Notes under the pieces: generated by a model
Database searches by the model: none
Told to the model about the DNA's origin: nothing
The model's input: the letters and a program-made list of their open reading frames with translations, nothing else
Assembly (NCBI RefSeq): GCF_025685685.1
Contig: NZ_JAGSYH010000004.1
Span: 558,001-622,000 of the forward strand
Source of the DNA: Acidicapsa dinghuensis
GTDB taxonomy: Bacteria; Acidobacteriota; Terriglobia; Terriglobales; Acidobacteriaceae
Length of the DNA stretch: 64,000 nt
Direction: 5' to 3'
Position numbers and translations under genes: made by a program
Shown: one piece after another, positions 1 through 9,306 of the stretch
Layout of the letters: every line of letters starts with the position of its first letter
Numbering within the stretch: position 1 is the first letter of the stretch

Positions 1-337
1 CATACCGCGGTACAAAATATCCGGCGTGTTCGGGATTGTCGGGGAGTTCGCGTATGGCCGCTATTAATTCCGCGTCCATTACTTCATCAGCATCGAGGTG
101 AAGCTGAAACGAATTGGTGATCGACAGATTATCAATTGCCCAGTTGCGTTGCGCTCCGTAGTTCTCGAAGGCATGTTGTACCACTCTTGCGCCGCAGGAC
201 TCGGCGAGCGCGACTGTGCCGTCGGAACTGAAAGAGTCGACAACGAATACTTCGTCGGAGACCTCTCGAGCTTTGGCCAGCGTGGCGCCCAGCGTTTCTT
301 CAGAATTAAATGAAAGTACGATGACAGATGGACGCAT
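1..337 (-). CDS. Family 2 glycosyltransferase, C-terminus cut by window edge
   Basis: The complement of 1-337 is open and starts with ATG at 337-335. It encodes the N-terminal 112 residues of a GT-A fold glycosyltransferase. The start resembles the usual GT2 opening strand (SVIVLSFNSEE), followed by VDSFSSDGT, which corresponds to the nucleotide-sugar binding DxSSSDGT segment. NYGAQRNWAI and LDADEV follow, as in the WaaE/KdtX type lipopolysaccharide-core glucosyltransferases, where the second aspartate pair binds the metal-nucleotide. It probably acts at the cytoplasmic face of the membrane in surface glycan synthesis. The acyltransferase gene 85 bases upstream on the same strand fits a glycan decoration role. 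The exact sugar and acceptor cannot be read from this fragment. Confidence 0.72.
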   Translation of the reverse strand, partial: MRPSVIVLSFNSEETLGATLAKAREVSDEVFVVDSFSSDGTVALAESCGARVVQHAFENYGAQRNWAIDNLSITNSFQLHLDADEVMDAELIAAIRELPDNPEHAGYFVPRY

Positions 338-422
338 ATAACTTCGATGGTATTCGATACGGCAGATTTATCCGGCGCAGAGAGTGGCCAGACCATGCTG
401 AGATGAGAACGCAGGTAATGTT

Positions 423-1565
423 CTACTTCGTCATGAAATAGCGCTTTAACTTCAGGATGCGTGATTCGAATCCGTACCACAGGATAGTTGCCGCAACCGT
501 TGCGACTACGATGCGGAGGCCAAGGATGATGAGGTTTCCGGTGATGCCCATGTGGTCAAGCCGCGCATCGAATGAGCCGAAGTATACGAAGACCAAAATG
601 TGTGTCATGTACATGCCGTAGCTGATCTGGCCGTAATATGCGAGTGGGCCGCGACGAAATACAAGGGCCAGAGGATTGCGCGCTCCTGTACCGCCGATGG
701 CAAGAAGCACGACGCCGGTAAACGCCAATGCCAGAGCTGAATCGAGGAAAGATGTTCCTCCGGCATACGTCGCGGCGAGCGCAATACCTGCAACGCTGGC
801 GATGACGCCGATCCAGAGCCATGTACGACGAGTGAAACGCAGGCTGTAGATGCCGAGCGCAAGCAGGCTGCCCATGGCGATGCCGTCAAGATGAATCAGT
901 GTGTGCGTCGGATTGAGCCAGTGCGCGTGACTGAACCGTATGAGAGGAGAGATAACGACGAGAGAAAGCAAAAGGATGGGCAGGAGCCAACGTCCTATGC
1001 GGCCTTTACTGATGCGGACAATTGGAGCCCAGAGGAAGTAATACTGCTCTTCTATCGCCAGCGACCATGTAGGACCCAGAGTGCCGGGAAGCGGTGTGTG
1101 GCGCAAATTTTGCAGGAAGAGCGCGTAGGCGACGAGTGTCTTCCAGTGGGTTTGGTTGGCGAGCTTGTCGCCGAGGAACCAGTCCGGGATGGAGTAGCAG
1201 AGGATCAGCAACAGAATGTAAACAGGCCAGATACGCAGAGCGCGACGGGCGTAGAAGTTGCGAAAGTAATGCGGTTTGTCGCGGGCCTCGATCAGGATTG
1301 AGGTGATGAGGAAGCCGGATAGAACAAAAAAGAGATTGACGCCGGCCCATCCCCAGAGAGAGGCGTAATAGAACGGCGTACCTGTGAGCAGCGGATGGTT
1401 GTGGTAAATGACCACACCCAACACGGCGATACCTCGCAGGCCCTGCAGTTCTGGAATGTAGGATGGCAGCCACGCGGGACGCTGCACCTGAGGCGATGTA
1501 GTGGTCTCGGGCGCAGCGCCTAGTTCCGGATTGTGAAGCGGACGTTGAACGGCGATCTGGGACAT
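423..1565 (-). CDS. Acyltransferase 3 (OafA/YrhL-like) membrane protein
   Basis: This is a 380-residue polytopic membrane protein of the acyltransferase-3 family, which transfers acetyl or other acyl groups to surface sugars. The diagnostic family opening is visible at about residues 38-60: ELQGLRGIAVLGVVIYH, with the conserved R and H. It is followed by GVNLFFVLSGFLIT near residue 75 and by YARRALRIWPVY at about 105. About ten hydrophobic segments follow, and the length is normal for the family. The start is the ATG at 1565, 19 bases beyond the end of proC on the same strand. The glycosyltransferase downstream suggests O-acylation of a cell-surface glycan. The substrate is not identifiable. 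Confidence 0.88.
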   Translation of the reverse strand: MSQIAVQRPLHNPELGAAPETTTSPQVQRPAWLPSYIPELQGLRGIAVLGVVIYHNHPLLTGTPFYYASLWGWAGVNLFFVLSGFLITSILIEARDKPHYFRNFYARRALRIWPVYILLLILCYSIPDWFLGDKLANQTHWKTLVAYALFLQNLRHTPLPGTLGPTWSLAIEEQYYFLWAPIVRISKGRIGRWLLPILLLSLVVISPLIRFSHAHWLNPTHTLIHLDGIAMGSLLALGIYSLRFTRRTWLWIGVIASVAGIALAATYAGGTSFLDSALALAFTGVVLLAIGGTGARNPLALVFRRGPLAYYGQISYGMYMTHILVFVYFGSFDARLDHMGITGNLIILGLRIVVATVAATILWYGFESRILKLKRYFMTK

Positions 1566-1583
1566 GCTGTGGGAAAACGGGCG

Positions 1584-2459
1584 CTACCCCGCAGCAAGCT
1601 CCTTAGCCCGCTGCGTGGCGCGCATAACTGCTTTGATGAGAGTAACGCGCAATCCGCCTTCTTCGAGCTCAAGAATACCGTCGATTGTGCAACCGGCGGG
1701 GGTGGTTACGGCGTCCTTGAGAAGGGCGGGGTGGTAACCGGTATCGAGGACCATCTTGGCTGCGCCGAGAGTGGTTTGAGCCGCCAGCAGGGTGGCTGTG
1801 TCGCGCGGGAGACCGACTTTCACGCCAGCTTCTGCTAATGATTCGAGAATGATGTAGATAAAAGCCGGGCCGGAGGCGGAAAGGCCGGTGACCGCGTCCA
1901 TGTGCTTCTCGTCGACGGTAACGGTGCGGCCGACTGTCTCGAAGATACGGCGGGCGAGTTCCATCTGCTCGTCTGTAACGTAACGGCCACGGCAGAGGCC
2001 GGAGATGCCAGCGCCGAGCGCCGAGGGAGTGTTAGGCATGGCGCGGATGACGGGGATGTCGATACCTGCCGCCTCCTCGATGGCAGCGGTTTTTACCGAC
2101 GCGGCAAAAGAAACAATCGTCTTCTTCTTTGTCAGCGCGGGACGGATCTGCGCAATAAGATCCGGTACCTGGAATGGCTTGACGCCGAGGAGGATAAGGT
2201 CGGCATCGCGGGTGGCGGCCAGGTTATCGGTCGAGACATCGACTCCCCACTGCGTGGAGAGAGCCATGGCCTTTTCCTCGTGAGCCACGGTGGCGTGAAT
2301 CTGGTCGGTAGCGAAGAGATTCTGCTTGAGGAATGCCTGGAGAAGAATGCCGCCCATTTTGCCTGTGCCGAGCACGGCAATGCGCACATTGGGCAATTGC
2401 GCGGGGATTTCTTGAGGTACGACTGGGATTTCTGACACGATCGGTTCCTTTTCGCTCAT
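1584..2459 (-). CDS. proC: Pyrroline-5-carboxylate reductase
   Basis: This 291-residue cytoplasmic enzyme reduces 1-pyrroline-5-carboxylate to proline with NAD(P)H, the last step of proline synthesis. The N-terminal Rossmann motif is RIAVLGTGKMGGILLQ, preceded by about 25 extra residues. The C-terminal domain carries the ProC signature: DAVTGLSASGPAFIY, then SLAEAGVKVGLPRDTA and the TTPAGCTIDGI loop. I place the start at the internal ATG at 2459 (MSEKEPIV). A longer in-frame ATG at 2597 would overlap the upstream permease gene and add low-quality sequence. Length matches the family. It may be co-transcribed with the permease gene upstream, with an 88-base gap. Confidence 0.95.
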   Translation of the reverse strand: MSEKEPIVSEIPVVPQEIPAQLPNVRIAVLGTGKMGGILLQAFLKQNLFATDQIHATVAHEEKAMALSTQWGVDVSTDNLAATRDADLILLGVKPFQVPDLIAQIRPALTKKKTIVSFAASVKTAAIEEAAGIDIPVIRAMPNTPSALGAGISGLCRGRYVTDEQMELARRIFETVGRTVTVDEKHMDAVTGLSASGPAFIYIILESLAEAGVKVGLPRDTATLLAAQTTLGAAKMVLDTGYHPALLKDAVTTPAGCTIDGILELEEGGLRVTLIKAVMRATQRAKELAAG

Positions 2460-2547
2460 TCCGGCGCGTTGCAGATGGAGATAACACCGGTGCGTTCTAT
2501 TCAGGATACCTTCTGTGGCGCGTTGATTCAGACTCGAAGGAAAGAGG

Positions 2548-4011
2548 TCAGGCAAGTTCTTGCGGACGATATGGCCATTCGCGACGACGGCGGGCACGGA
2601 TCATGTAGATTACGGTTCCGCTGGCAGCGATAGCGGCGGCAGCACCGAGTTCCAGCAGGGGATTGGGCCGGTAGATGAGGATGAAGAAGAATCCAGCCAT
2701 GGCTGCCAATGGCGGCAGCGGATAGAGCGGAATGCGGAAGGGCCGCTTTAGGTTGGGTTGGGTACGGCGAAGCCAGAGGACACCGGCCTGCTGGAGCAGG
2801 AACTGCAGCAAGATGCGAATAACGACCAGCAGCGCAATGACCTGACTGAGCGAGAAGAAGCAGAAGATGGTAGCCACCCCGGCGAGCGCCAGCAACGACC
2901 GATGGGGGAATCCATGGCGGGGATGCAGCGCGGCGAGCTTGCCGAAATAATTGCCATCGCGGGCGGCTGCGTATGGCACGCGAGAGTAACCGAGTAAAAG
3001 CGAGAAGACGGAAGCGAAGGCGCTCCAGAGGATAAGCGCTGCGAGGATCTGGCCTGCGGTGCGTCCAAAGGCGGATTGGGCGATTTCGGCGACGAGAGCG
3101 AGACGGCCGTGTGCATCGCCTTTCAGTGCAAGCGGAGAACTGCTGCCCATGGCGGGCAACACGGCTAGGTTCATCGCGACATAGAACGCTGCGACGATAA
3201 GGATAGAGATGAGGATTGCACGGGGAATGGTCTTCTCCGGGCGCTTCACTTCTGAGCCCAGGAAGCAGATGTTGTAGTAGCCCCAATAGTCGTAACAGGT
3301 GATGAGCGTGGCCTGCGCCAGGGCTGGCAGCAATCCGGCAGAAGGCCATGCGGCAAGGTGCGAGAGATGCCAAGCGCCCGCCTGCATGCGGCTGCCCGTG
3401 ACCGCTCCGGAGACGATGACTCCAATCAGCGTGAGCAGAACACCTCCGAAGAGAATCCATGCGGTTTTAGCGATGGATGTCAGGTTGCGATAGAGGAGTG
3501 CAGTAACGAAAACGCACGTGGCGGCTGCTATGAAGTTGGTTCCATGCAGAAAGGGCAATGCCGCAATCGGCTGCGCGGCCAGGGATGGAAAGAGAAACGC
3601 CAGAAAAGTCGCGAGACCGATACATCCAGAGGCGATGGAGAGCGGAGCGGAGAAGCTGAGTTGCCAGACGTAGAGGAACGAAACCCAGCGGCCTGCGCCC
3701 TTGGGTCCATAAATGTTGCTGAGAAATGCGTATGATCCACCGGCCTGCGGAAACATGGCGCCGAGTTCAGCGCAGACCAGGCCGTCGCATACAGCGATTG
3801 CCGCACCGAGCAGCCACGCCCAGATGGCGTAGCGGCTGCCTGCAGCAACGATGACCAGGGGCAGCGTGAGGAAGGGGCCAACGCCGATCATGTCCATCAT
3901 GTTGAGGACGACGGCTGAGGACAGGCCAATGCGCCGGGACAAGCCGAAGTCATGTCCGCCCTGGTCACGCATGGTGAGGACCGGCTTGTGCGAGTCTGGC
4001 TGGGAATTCAT
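2548..4011 (-). CDS. APC-superfamily amino acid permease
   Basis: A membrane protein of about 487 residues with roughly twelve hydrophobic segments. The first segment carries the APC-type unwound helix signature (MIGVGPFLTLPLVIVA), and FPQAGGSYAFLSNIYGP after segment two resembles the GGxYVY region of amino acid transporters. It should act in the inner membrane as a substrate:proton symporter or exchanger. The start is set at MNSQPD (4011). An alternative ATG at 4038 adds nine residues and neither has a strong ribosome binding site. It lies upstream of proC on the same strand, so a role in amino acid uptake is plausible, but the substrate is unknown. Confidence 0.88.
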   Translation of the reverse strand: MNSQPDSHKPVLTMRDQGGHDFGLSRRIGLSSAVVLNMMDMIGVGPFLTLPLVIVAAGSRYAIWAWLLGAAIAVCDGLVCAELGAMFPQAGGSYAFLSNIYGPKGAGRWVSFLYVWQLSFSAPLSIASGCIGLATFLAFLFPSLAAQPIAALPFLHGTNFIAAATCVFVTALLYRNLTSIAKTAWILFGGVLLTLIGVIVSGAVTGSRMQAGAWHLSHLAAWPSAGLLPALAQATLITCYDYWGYYNICFLGSEVKRPEKTIPRAILISILIVAAFYVAMNLAVLPAMGSSSPLALKGDAHGRLALVAEIAQSAFGRTAGQILAALILWSAFASVFSLLLGYSRVPYAAARDGNYFGKLAALHPRHGFPHRSLLALAGVATIFCFFSLSQVIALLVVIRILLQFLLQQAGVLWLRRTQPNLKRPFRIPLYPLPPLAAMAGFFFILIYRPNPLLELGAAAAIAASGTVIYMIRARRRREWPYRPQELA

Positions 4012-4087
4012 ATTTTGAGAGATGCAATAAGTCCACAAGCCGGCTCACACGCTGCAGGACTGCCCGGATTGTACACTGACAGGAAGC

Positions 4088-6865
4088 ATGGGCTTTCCTA
4101 CCGTCACCAAACAGCTTGCCTCGTGGCTGGCCATGGCCAGTCTGCTTTCCGTTTACGCGCCTGCTCAACAGTCGCCGGCCACGCCTCACACTGCCGCAGA
4201 TCATGAGCCGACGCCGATTGCACTGCCTCTCGCGGAAGATCGCGGAGCAGCGGCTCTGGAGCAGAGCCTGAAGCGGCTGAGCACTTGGGCCAGCGTGATG
4301 GATATCGTGGCGCATCCCGATGACGAAGACGGAGCGATGCTGACGTATGAGAGCCGCGGGCAGGGTGTGCGTGCTTCGCTGATGACGCTGACGCGCGGCG
4401 AGGGTGGGCAAAATGCGATGGGTACGGATGATTACGATGCGCTGGGGCTGATTCGCACCAATGAGCTGCTACGTGCCGACGAGTTCTATGGAGTGAAGCA
4501 GTACTTCGGGACGGAAGCCGATTTTGGGTTTTCAAAGACGCAGGAAGAGTCTTTTGAGCGCTGGGGTCATGAACGCGTGCTGTGCGATACGGTGCTGGCC
4601 GTGCGCGAAGAGCGGCCGCTAGTTCTGGTTTCGACGTTTGTCGGTGGCATCACGGACGGACACGGACAGCATCAGGTATCGGGTGAGGTGAGCCAAGAGG
4701 CATATCTCGATGCAGGTAATCCGAAGGTGTGCCCGGAGCAGATTGCCGCAGGATTGAAGCCGTGGTCGCCTCGCAAGGTGTATGCGCGGGCGCCTTTTGC
4801 GCCAGTGACGGACAAGGGAATGTTCGACTACGCCACCGGCAAGTGGGCTCCGGCAAAGTTCTACAACTACGTGACGAAGCAGTGGACGACGACAGCGCCA
4901 TCTGCCGACGTCAGCATTCCTTCGGGCAAGCTTGATCCGGTGCTTGGACGCAGCTATGTCCAGATATCGCGCGAGGGGTGGGGCGAACAGAAGTCTCAGT
5001 ATGGTGGCGCGAATCCAACGCTCTCTGGCGGCGGTGGGTCAGAGTATCACCGCTATGGCTCGCGTGTGGCTGAAAAAGGCGGCGAAGAGAGCAGCTATTT
5101 TGAAGGCATTCCAACCGGAATCGAGGGAATGACGTCGCTCGTATCTGGCCCCGCTCCAACGTGGCTCGCTAGTGGGCTGAAGACAATTGCAGAAGATGTG
5201 GAACGAGCCAGCCGGGAGTACAAGCCGGAACAGCCGGATGCAATTGCGCCTGTATTGAAGGCTGGATATGAGGCGACCAAGGCGCTTGATGATCGCGTTG
5301 CGTCCAGTGAACTGAAAGACCTGGAGAAATATGACCTTGCGTTTGAGCTGAGCATCAAGATGCAGCAGTTTCAGGCTGCGCTGGGCAACGCTCTCGGTCT
5401 CGACCTGCAGGCATTTACTACGCGTGGCGGAAGCGGCGTGGAAGAGACGCCGCGTAGCGTGGTTCCGGGGCAGCAGATTCAGGTGGTGATTCACACGGGC
5501 AATGGGTTTGGAAAAGCGAAACTGAGACGGGTTTGGCTTGGGGACGAATTGGATGGGGCAAGCGGAGAGCCATGGAAGTCGCAGCCCGTGGAGAATCCCG
5601 GCGCAGACCAGGTGGTGAAGGCCACGGTGCCGGAAGATGCGAAGCCTACGGAGCCGTATTTCTCCCGGCCAACGATTGAGCAGCCTTATTACGATGTAGC
5701 GAATGCGGCATATCGTGATCAGCCGTTTTCTCCTTATCCATTAGCTGCATGGGCTGAGTTCGACTACGAAGGCGTACCGGTTCGATTGAGTGAGGTGGTG
5801 CAGACGATGCGCCGCGAGCCAGGCCGTGGCGGCATTTTCGAACCGCTTGTGATTACTCCTGAAGTTGGGGTAATTGTCGAGCCAGCTGAGCGTATTCTGC
5901 CGCTGGATGGCAGCGCTCTTCCCGTGCGCGTGACCGTACATACCGAACGCGCGGCATCAGGTACGGTACGGTTGACCTTGCCAGCGGGATGGATGGCCAC
6001 TCCAGAAGAAGCGACCTTCAAGCGCAGTTCTGCGGGAGACAGTGAGCCGTCACTGTTTCAGGTAAAGCCGTCGGACGCGTCTAAAGCTCCCGATGGTGAG
6101 ATCAATATTCAGGCAGAGGCGCGGATCGACGGTCACGCATTTACGAGCGGATGGCGCACGGTTGGCTACCCAGGATTGCGGCCCTATAACCTGTATCGTA
6201 AAGCGGAGATGAAGACGCGCGCTGTCGACGTGAAGCTGGCTCCAGGACTTCGTGTTGGATACATCATGGGGACGGGCGATATGGTGCCGCAAGCTATTGA
6301 AGGGCTCGGCATTACACCGCATCTGCTTTCTGCCAGCGAAGTGACGTCGGGCGATCTTTCAGCTTACGACGTGATTATGGTTGGCATTCGCGCTTACTCG
6401 GTGCGGCCGGAGCTGGCAGCGGCGCAGACCCGGCTGAACGCGTGGGTTGAGAATGGCGGAACTCTCGTCGTGCAGTATCAGAGCAACACCTTCCCTGCCC
6501 CATTTGCTTTGCAGATGGGCCGCACACCGGAACGGGTGGTTGAGGAAGATGCACCCGTCAAGATTCTGGATGCAAGTGACACGCAGCTCAGCTGGCCAAA
6601 CCAGATAACGGCGCATGATTTCGATGGATGGGTGGAAGAGCGTGGACACTCTTTCCTTGATACCTGGGATCCGGCGTATACCGCATTGACCGAAACCGCA
6701 GATCATGGGCAGAATCCGCAGCATGGCGGCTGGCTGGTTGCGCATCCAGGCAAGGGCACATACGTATATATCTCCTACGCAATTTACCGGCAACTGCCTG
6801 AGCTTGTTCCAGGAGCTTATCGCATCCTCGCGAATCTATTGAGCGCGCCAAAAGCGCCCCGATAA
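4088..6865 (+). CDS. Secreted PIG-L family deacetylase with large C-terminal region
   Basis: A 925-residue protein with an N-terminal signal peptide (basic QLASWLAMASLLSVYAPAQQ-like stretch). The PIG-L/LmbE zinc deacetylase domain follows, with the hallmark AHPDDE at about residue 76 and a later GHGQHQ histidine pair. PIG-L enzymes remove N-acetyl groups from amino sugars using zinc bound by these residues. The following 600 residues contain beta-rich segments and a final portion beginning near GYIMGTGDMVPQ that resembles a glutamine-amidotransferase-like (ThuA-like) fold. Such long PIG-L proteins are common in Acidobacteriota. It is transcribed divergently from the permease gene, which starts 76 bases away. 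Periplasmic or secreted glycan processing is likely; the exact substrate is unknown. Confidence 0.8.
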   Translation: MGFPTVTKQLASWLAMASLLSVYAPAQQSPATPHTAADHEPTPIALPLAEDRGAAALEQSLKRLSTWASVMDIVAHPDDEDGAMLTYESRGQGVRASLMTLTRGEGGQNAMGTDDYDALGLIRTNELLRADEFYGVKQYFGTEADFGFSKTQEESFERWGHERVLCDTVLAVREERPLVLVSTFVGGITDGHGQHQVSGEVSQEAYLDAGNPKVCPEQIAAGLKPWSPRKVYARAPFAPVTDKGMFDYATGKWAPAKFYNYVTKQWTTTAPSADVSIPSGKLDPVLGRSYVQISREGWGEQKSQYGGANPTLSGGGGSEYHRYGSRVAEKGGEESSYFEGIPTGIEGMTSLVSGPAPTWLASGLKTIAEDVERASREYKPEQPDAIAPVLKAGYEATKALDDRVASSELKDLEKYDLAFELSIKMQQFQAALGNALGLDLQAFTTRGGSGVEETPRSVVPGQQIQVVIHTGNGFGKAKLRRVWLGDELDGASGEPWKSQPVENPGADQVVKATVPEDAKPTEPYFSRPTIEQPYYDVANAAYRDQPFSPYPLAAWAEFDYEGVPVRLSEVVQTMRREPGRGGIFEPLVITPEVGVIVEPAERILPLDGSALPVRVTVHTERAASGTVRLTLPAGWMATPEEATFKRSSAGDSEPSLFQVKPSDASKAPDGEINIQAEARIDGHAFTSGWRTVGYPGLRPYNLYRKAEMKTRAVDVKLAPGLRVGYIMGTGDMVPQAIEGLGITPHLLSASEVTSGDLSAYDVIMVGIRAYSVRPELAAAQTRLNAWVENGGTLVVQYQSNTFPAPFALQMGRTPERVVEEDAPVKILDASDTQLSWPNQITAHDFDGWVEERGHSFLDTWDPAYTALTETADHGQNPQHGGWLVAHPGKGTYVYISYAIYRQLPELVPGAYRILANLLSAPKAPR

Positions 6866-7283
6866 GACAACAGCACCCAGAACATATAGCTGATTTGCCC
6901 GGCAAGCTGAAAAACCAGTGCACTTATTTACATCCCCGTAACACTCACGGCGCCACCATCTTTAATAGACGGTAAATTCATATAGCTGCAACATGGCCTT
7001 GCTTCAGGTTCGTTAAATATTCACACAACTCTGGAATTCTCGAAAAGGATTCCCAAGCGACGGGATGTCATCTACAACCGCGCCTCTTCATGCAAAGAGT
7101 GCGGCTCGATCGCGCGGGAAGCTTGTTTTGAACTTTTGCCAGCGATGCGTCTTCACCCCCGGACGGCGCTTTAGGTTTTCGGATGCGCTCTTGTTATTCC
7201 GGCGGAATTTTGCGCGGTATCTGTAACTCCGCACTCAACGCAGACGTTGCATTGTCAACATGCAATCTATCCAGAGAGGCTCA
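6866..7283. other. Non-coding gap upstream of the porin gene
   Basis: About 420 bases without a credible gene on either strand. It is richer in A+T than its surroundings in the 6960-7060 part and should contain the porin promoter. I could not assign a clear -35/-10 pair and saw no strong hairpin or repeat. Confidence 0.5.
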
Positions 7284-9221
7284 ATGAATATTTCAATCAA
7301 AGCGATGACCGCTGTGCTGCTCGCGGCGGGACTCACCACTTCGCTCGCTCAGGCGCAGGACAATACTGCGGCGCCCGCGCCGAAGAAGCATGTCACCCAT
7401 CGGGCTCCCAAGCCGAAGCCAGTACCGGCCGCGACTGCCGCAGAGCTTCAGGAGCTCAAGCAGGAGATGCAGACGCAGATCGATACGCTGAAACAGCAGC
7501 TTTCCGATCGCGATAGCCAGCTCAAGCAGGCGCAGGATTCAGCAGCGGCTGCCCAGGCCGCTGCGCAGGCCGCCCAGGCAACGGCGAATCAGCAGCAACA
7601 GTCTTTGACGGAGAACGCAAGCGCGGTCTCGACGCTGCAATCGACGGTCAGCGATCTGAAAACCAATCAGACCAATCTGGTAACGACGATTCAGGACGAT
7701 CAGACTGCCGTCAAGAAGGCAATAGAGTCGCCAGATGCGCTCCACTACAAGGGAGTACTGATTACGCCGGGCGGCTACACCGCAGCTGAAACTGTGTACC
7801 GCAGCCGTGCAACCGGCGGTGACATCGCTACGCCGTTCAGCGCCATTCCATTTGATGGAACGAACGCCGCGCACATGAGCGAATGGTACTCGACCGCACG
7901 CCAGTCCCGTGTTTCGATGATGGTTACCGGCAAGACGGATTGGGGAACTCTTCGTGGCTACTGGGAGGCTGACTGGCTGGGCAGCGGCACTACCTCGAAT
8001 AACAATCAGTCGAACAGCTATGTACTTCGCCAGCGCGTGATTTGGGGTCAGGCTGCTCTGAATAATGGATTGGCTTTCACGGGTGGTCAACTCTGGTCGT
8101 TGGCGACGGAAGACAAGACAGGCATTTCCAATCTGTCGGGCGACATCCTTACTCCTCAGACCATAGACCCGAACTATAACGCGGGCTTCGTCTGGACGCG
8201 TCAGTATGGTTTCCGCGCGACGTACTCGCAGAAGAAGTGGGCCATCGGCGTCTCCGCTGAGAACCCGCAGGTACTTGGACCTGGTGGTTCGATCACCCTC
8301 AATTCCGGAGTTGCTTACCTCTGGGGCCAGCCGGGTGCAAACGGTGGTCTCTATAATGGCGCAGTGAGCGATGGTTCTACGATCTCGCCCTCCTGCACGA
8401 CGACTGTCAACCCGACCACTCTAGTCGCTACCACCACCTGCAGCCCGATTGTTCCCTCTGGGCTGACGACCTACGCGATCAACCCGGCTCCTGACTTTCT
8501 CGCAAAGGTCACGTTTGATCCAGGCTGGGGTCACTATGAAATCTTCGGCATCAGCCGTCTCTTCCGCGACCGTATTTTCAACTACACCAGCACAACAACG
8601 AACGGCGTCACCACAAACACCGTCAACAATGCTTACAACGACACCGAAGTGGGTGGCGGACTCGGCGGTAGCCTTCGCGTGCCGTTGTTTGCCAAGCACC
8701 TCGATGTGGGTCTGAAGGGTCTGTGGGGCACCGGCGTTGGCCGTTACGGCAATACCACGATCGCCGACGTTACGGTTCGTCCGGATGGCAGCTTCTCGCC
8801 GTTACACGCCTTCTCGGCACTGGGCACACTGGAGTATCACGCCACGCCACGGTTGGATATCTATGCCAACTATGGTGGGGACTACATCTACAAGACGCTC
8901 TACACGACAGCCTCAGGCAAGGTGGAAGGCTATGGCCTCGGCGAAGCATTCACGGGTTGCGGAACGGAAGGCCTGCCGACCTCGACAAGCTTCCCCGCTG
9001 CCAACTCTGGCTGCACGGGCCAGACCCGCGACGTACAGGAAGGCACCATCGGTTACTGGTATGACTTCTACAAGGGACCGAAGGGCCGCCTGCGCCAGGG
9101 CATCCAGTACAGCTACAGCGAGCGTTTGATCTGGGACAACCTGCTCCTTACTCCCGGCAATGTTTCGCCAAAGGGCATCGAGAACATGGTCTGGACCAGC
9201 TTCCGCTACTACATCCCATAG
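7284..9221 (+). CDS. Outer-membrane porin-like beta-barrel with N-terminal coiled coil
   Basis: A 645-residue exported protein. The start is the ATG at 7284, eight bases after GAGAGG; an in-frame ATG at 7260 lacks such a site. A signal peptide (residues about 1-24, ending AQAQ) precedes a Pro/Lys-rich linker, then an Ala/Gln coiled coil (about 55-130) with heptads like LQELKQEMQTQIDTLKQQ. The remainder alternates polar and aromatic residues as in a beta-barrel, and it ends with FRYYIP, a typical aromatic C-terminal strand. The coiled coil may trimerise the barrel or contact peptidoglycan. The substrate is unknown. A strong terminator follows, so it is probably a monocistronic, well-expressed gene. 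Confidence 0.75.
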   Translation: MNISIKAMTAVLLAAGLTTSLAQAQDNTAAPAPKKHVTHRAPKPKPVPAATAAELQELKQEMQTQIDTLKQQLSDRDSQLKQAQDSAAAAQAAAQAAQATANQQQQSLTENASAVSTLQSTVSDLKTNQTNLVTTIQDDQTAVKKAIESPDALHYKGVLITPGGYTAAETVYRSRATGGDIATPFSAIPFDGTNAAHMSEWYSTARQSRVSMMVTGKTDWGTLRGYWEADWLGSGTTSNNNQSNSYVLRQRVIWGQAALNNGLAFTGGQLWSLATEDKTGISNLSGDILTPQTIDPNYNAGFVWTRQYGFRATYSQKKWAIGVSAENPQVLGPGGSITLNSGVAYLWGQPGANGGLYNGAVSDGSTISPSCTTTVNPTTLVATTTCSPIVPSGLTTYAINPAPDFLAKVTFDPGWGHYEIFGISRLFRDRIFNYTSTTTNGVTTNTVNNAYNDTEVGGGLGGSLRVPLFAKHLDVGLKGLWGTGVGRYGNTTIADVTVRPDGSFSPLHAFSALGTLEYHATPRLDIYANYGGDYIYKTLYTTASGKVEGYGLGEAFTGCGTEGLPTSTSFPAANSGCTGQTRDVQEGTIGYWYDFYKGPKGRLRQGIQYSYSERLIWDNLLLTPGNVSPKGIENMVWTSFRYYIP

Positions 9222-9241
9222 CCTGTTTGGCTTGAGACGCG

Positions 9242-9275
9242 AAGGGCGCTCCAACAGGAGCGCCCTTCTTCTTTT
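9242..9275 (+). terminator. Rho-independent terminator of the porin gene
   Basis: The perfect 11-bp stem AAGGGCGCTCC / GGAGCGCCCTT with loop AACA is followed by a T-rich run (CTTCTTTT). It lies 21 bases after the porin stop and before the convergent FG-GAP gene. Confidence 0.93.
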
Positions 9276-9306
9276 GCCCACAGAATTGATTAGAGCGGGG
9301 TTTTCG

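Noticed and set aside
79-480. Leftward frame of 133 residues over the start of the window
   Set aside because: It overlaps the acyltransferase end in another frame and the real glycosyltransferase frame, and has no protein-like pattern.
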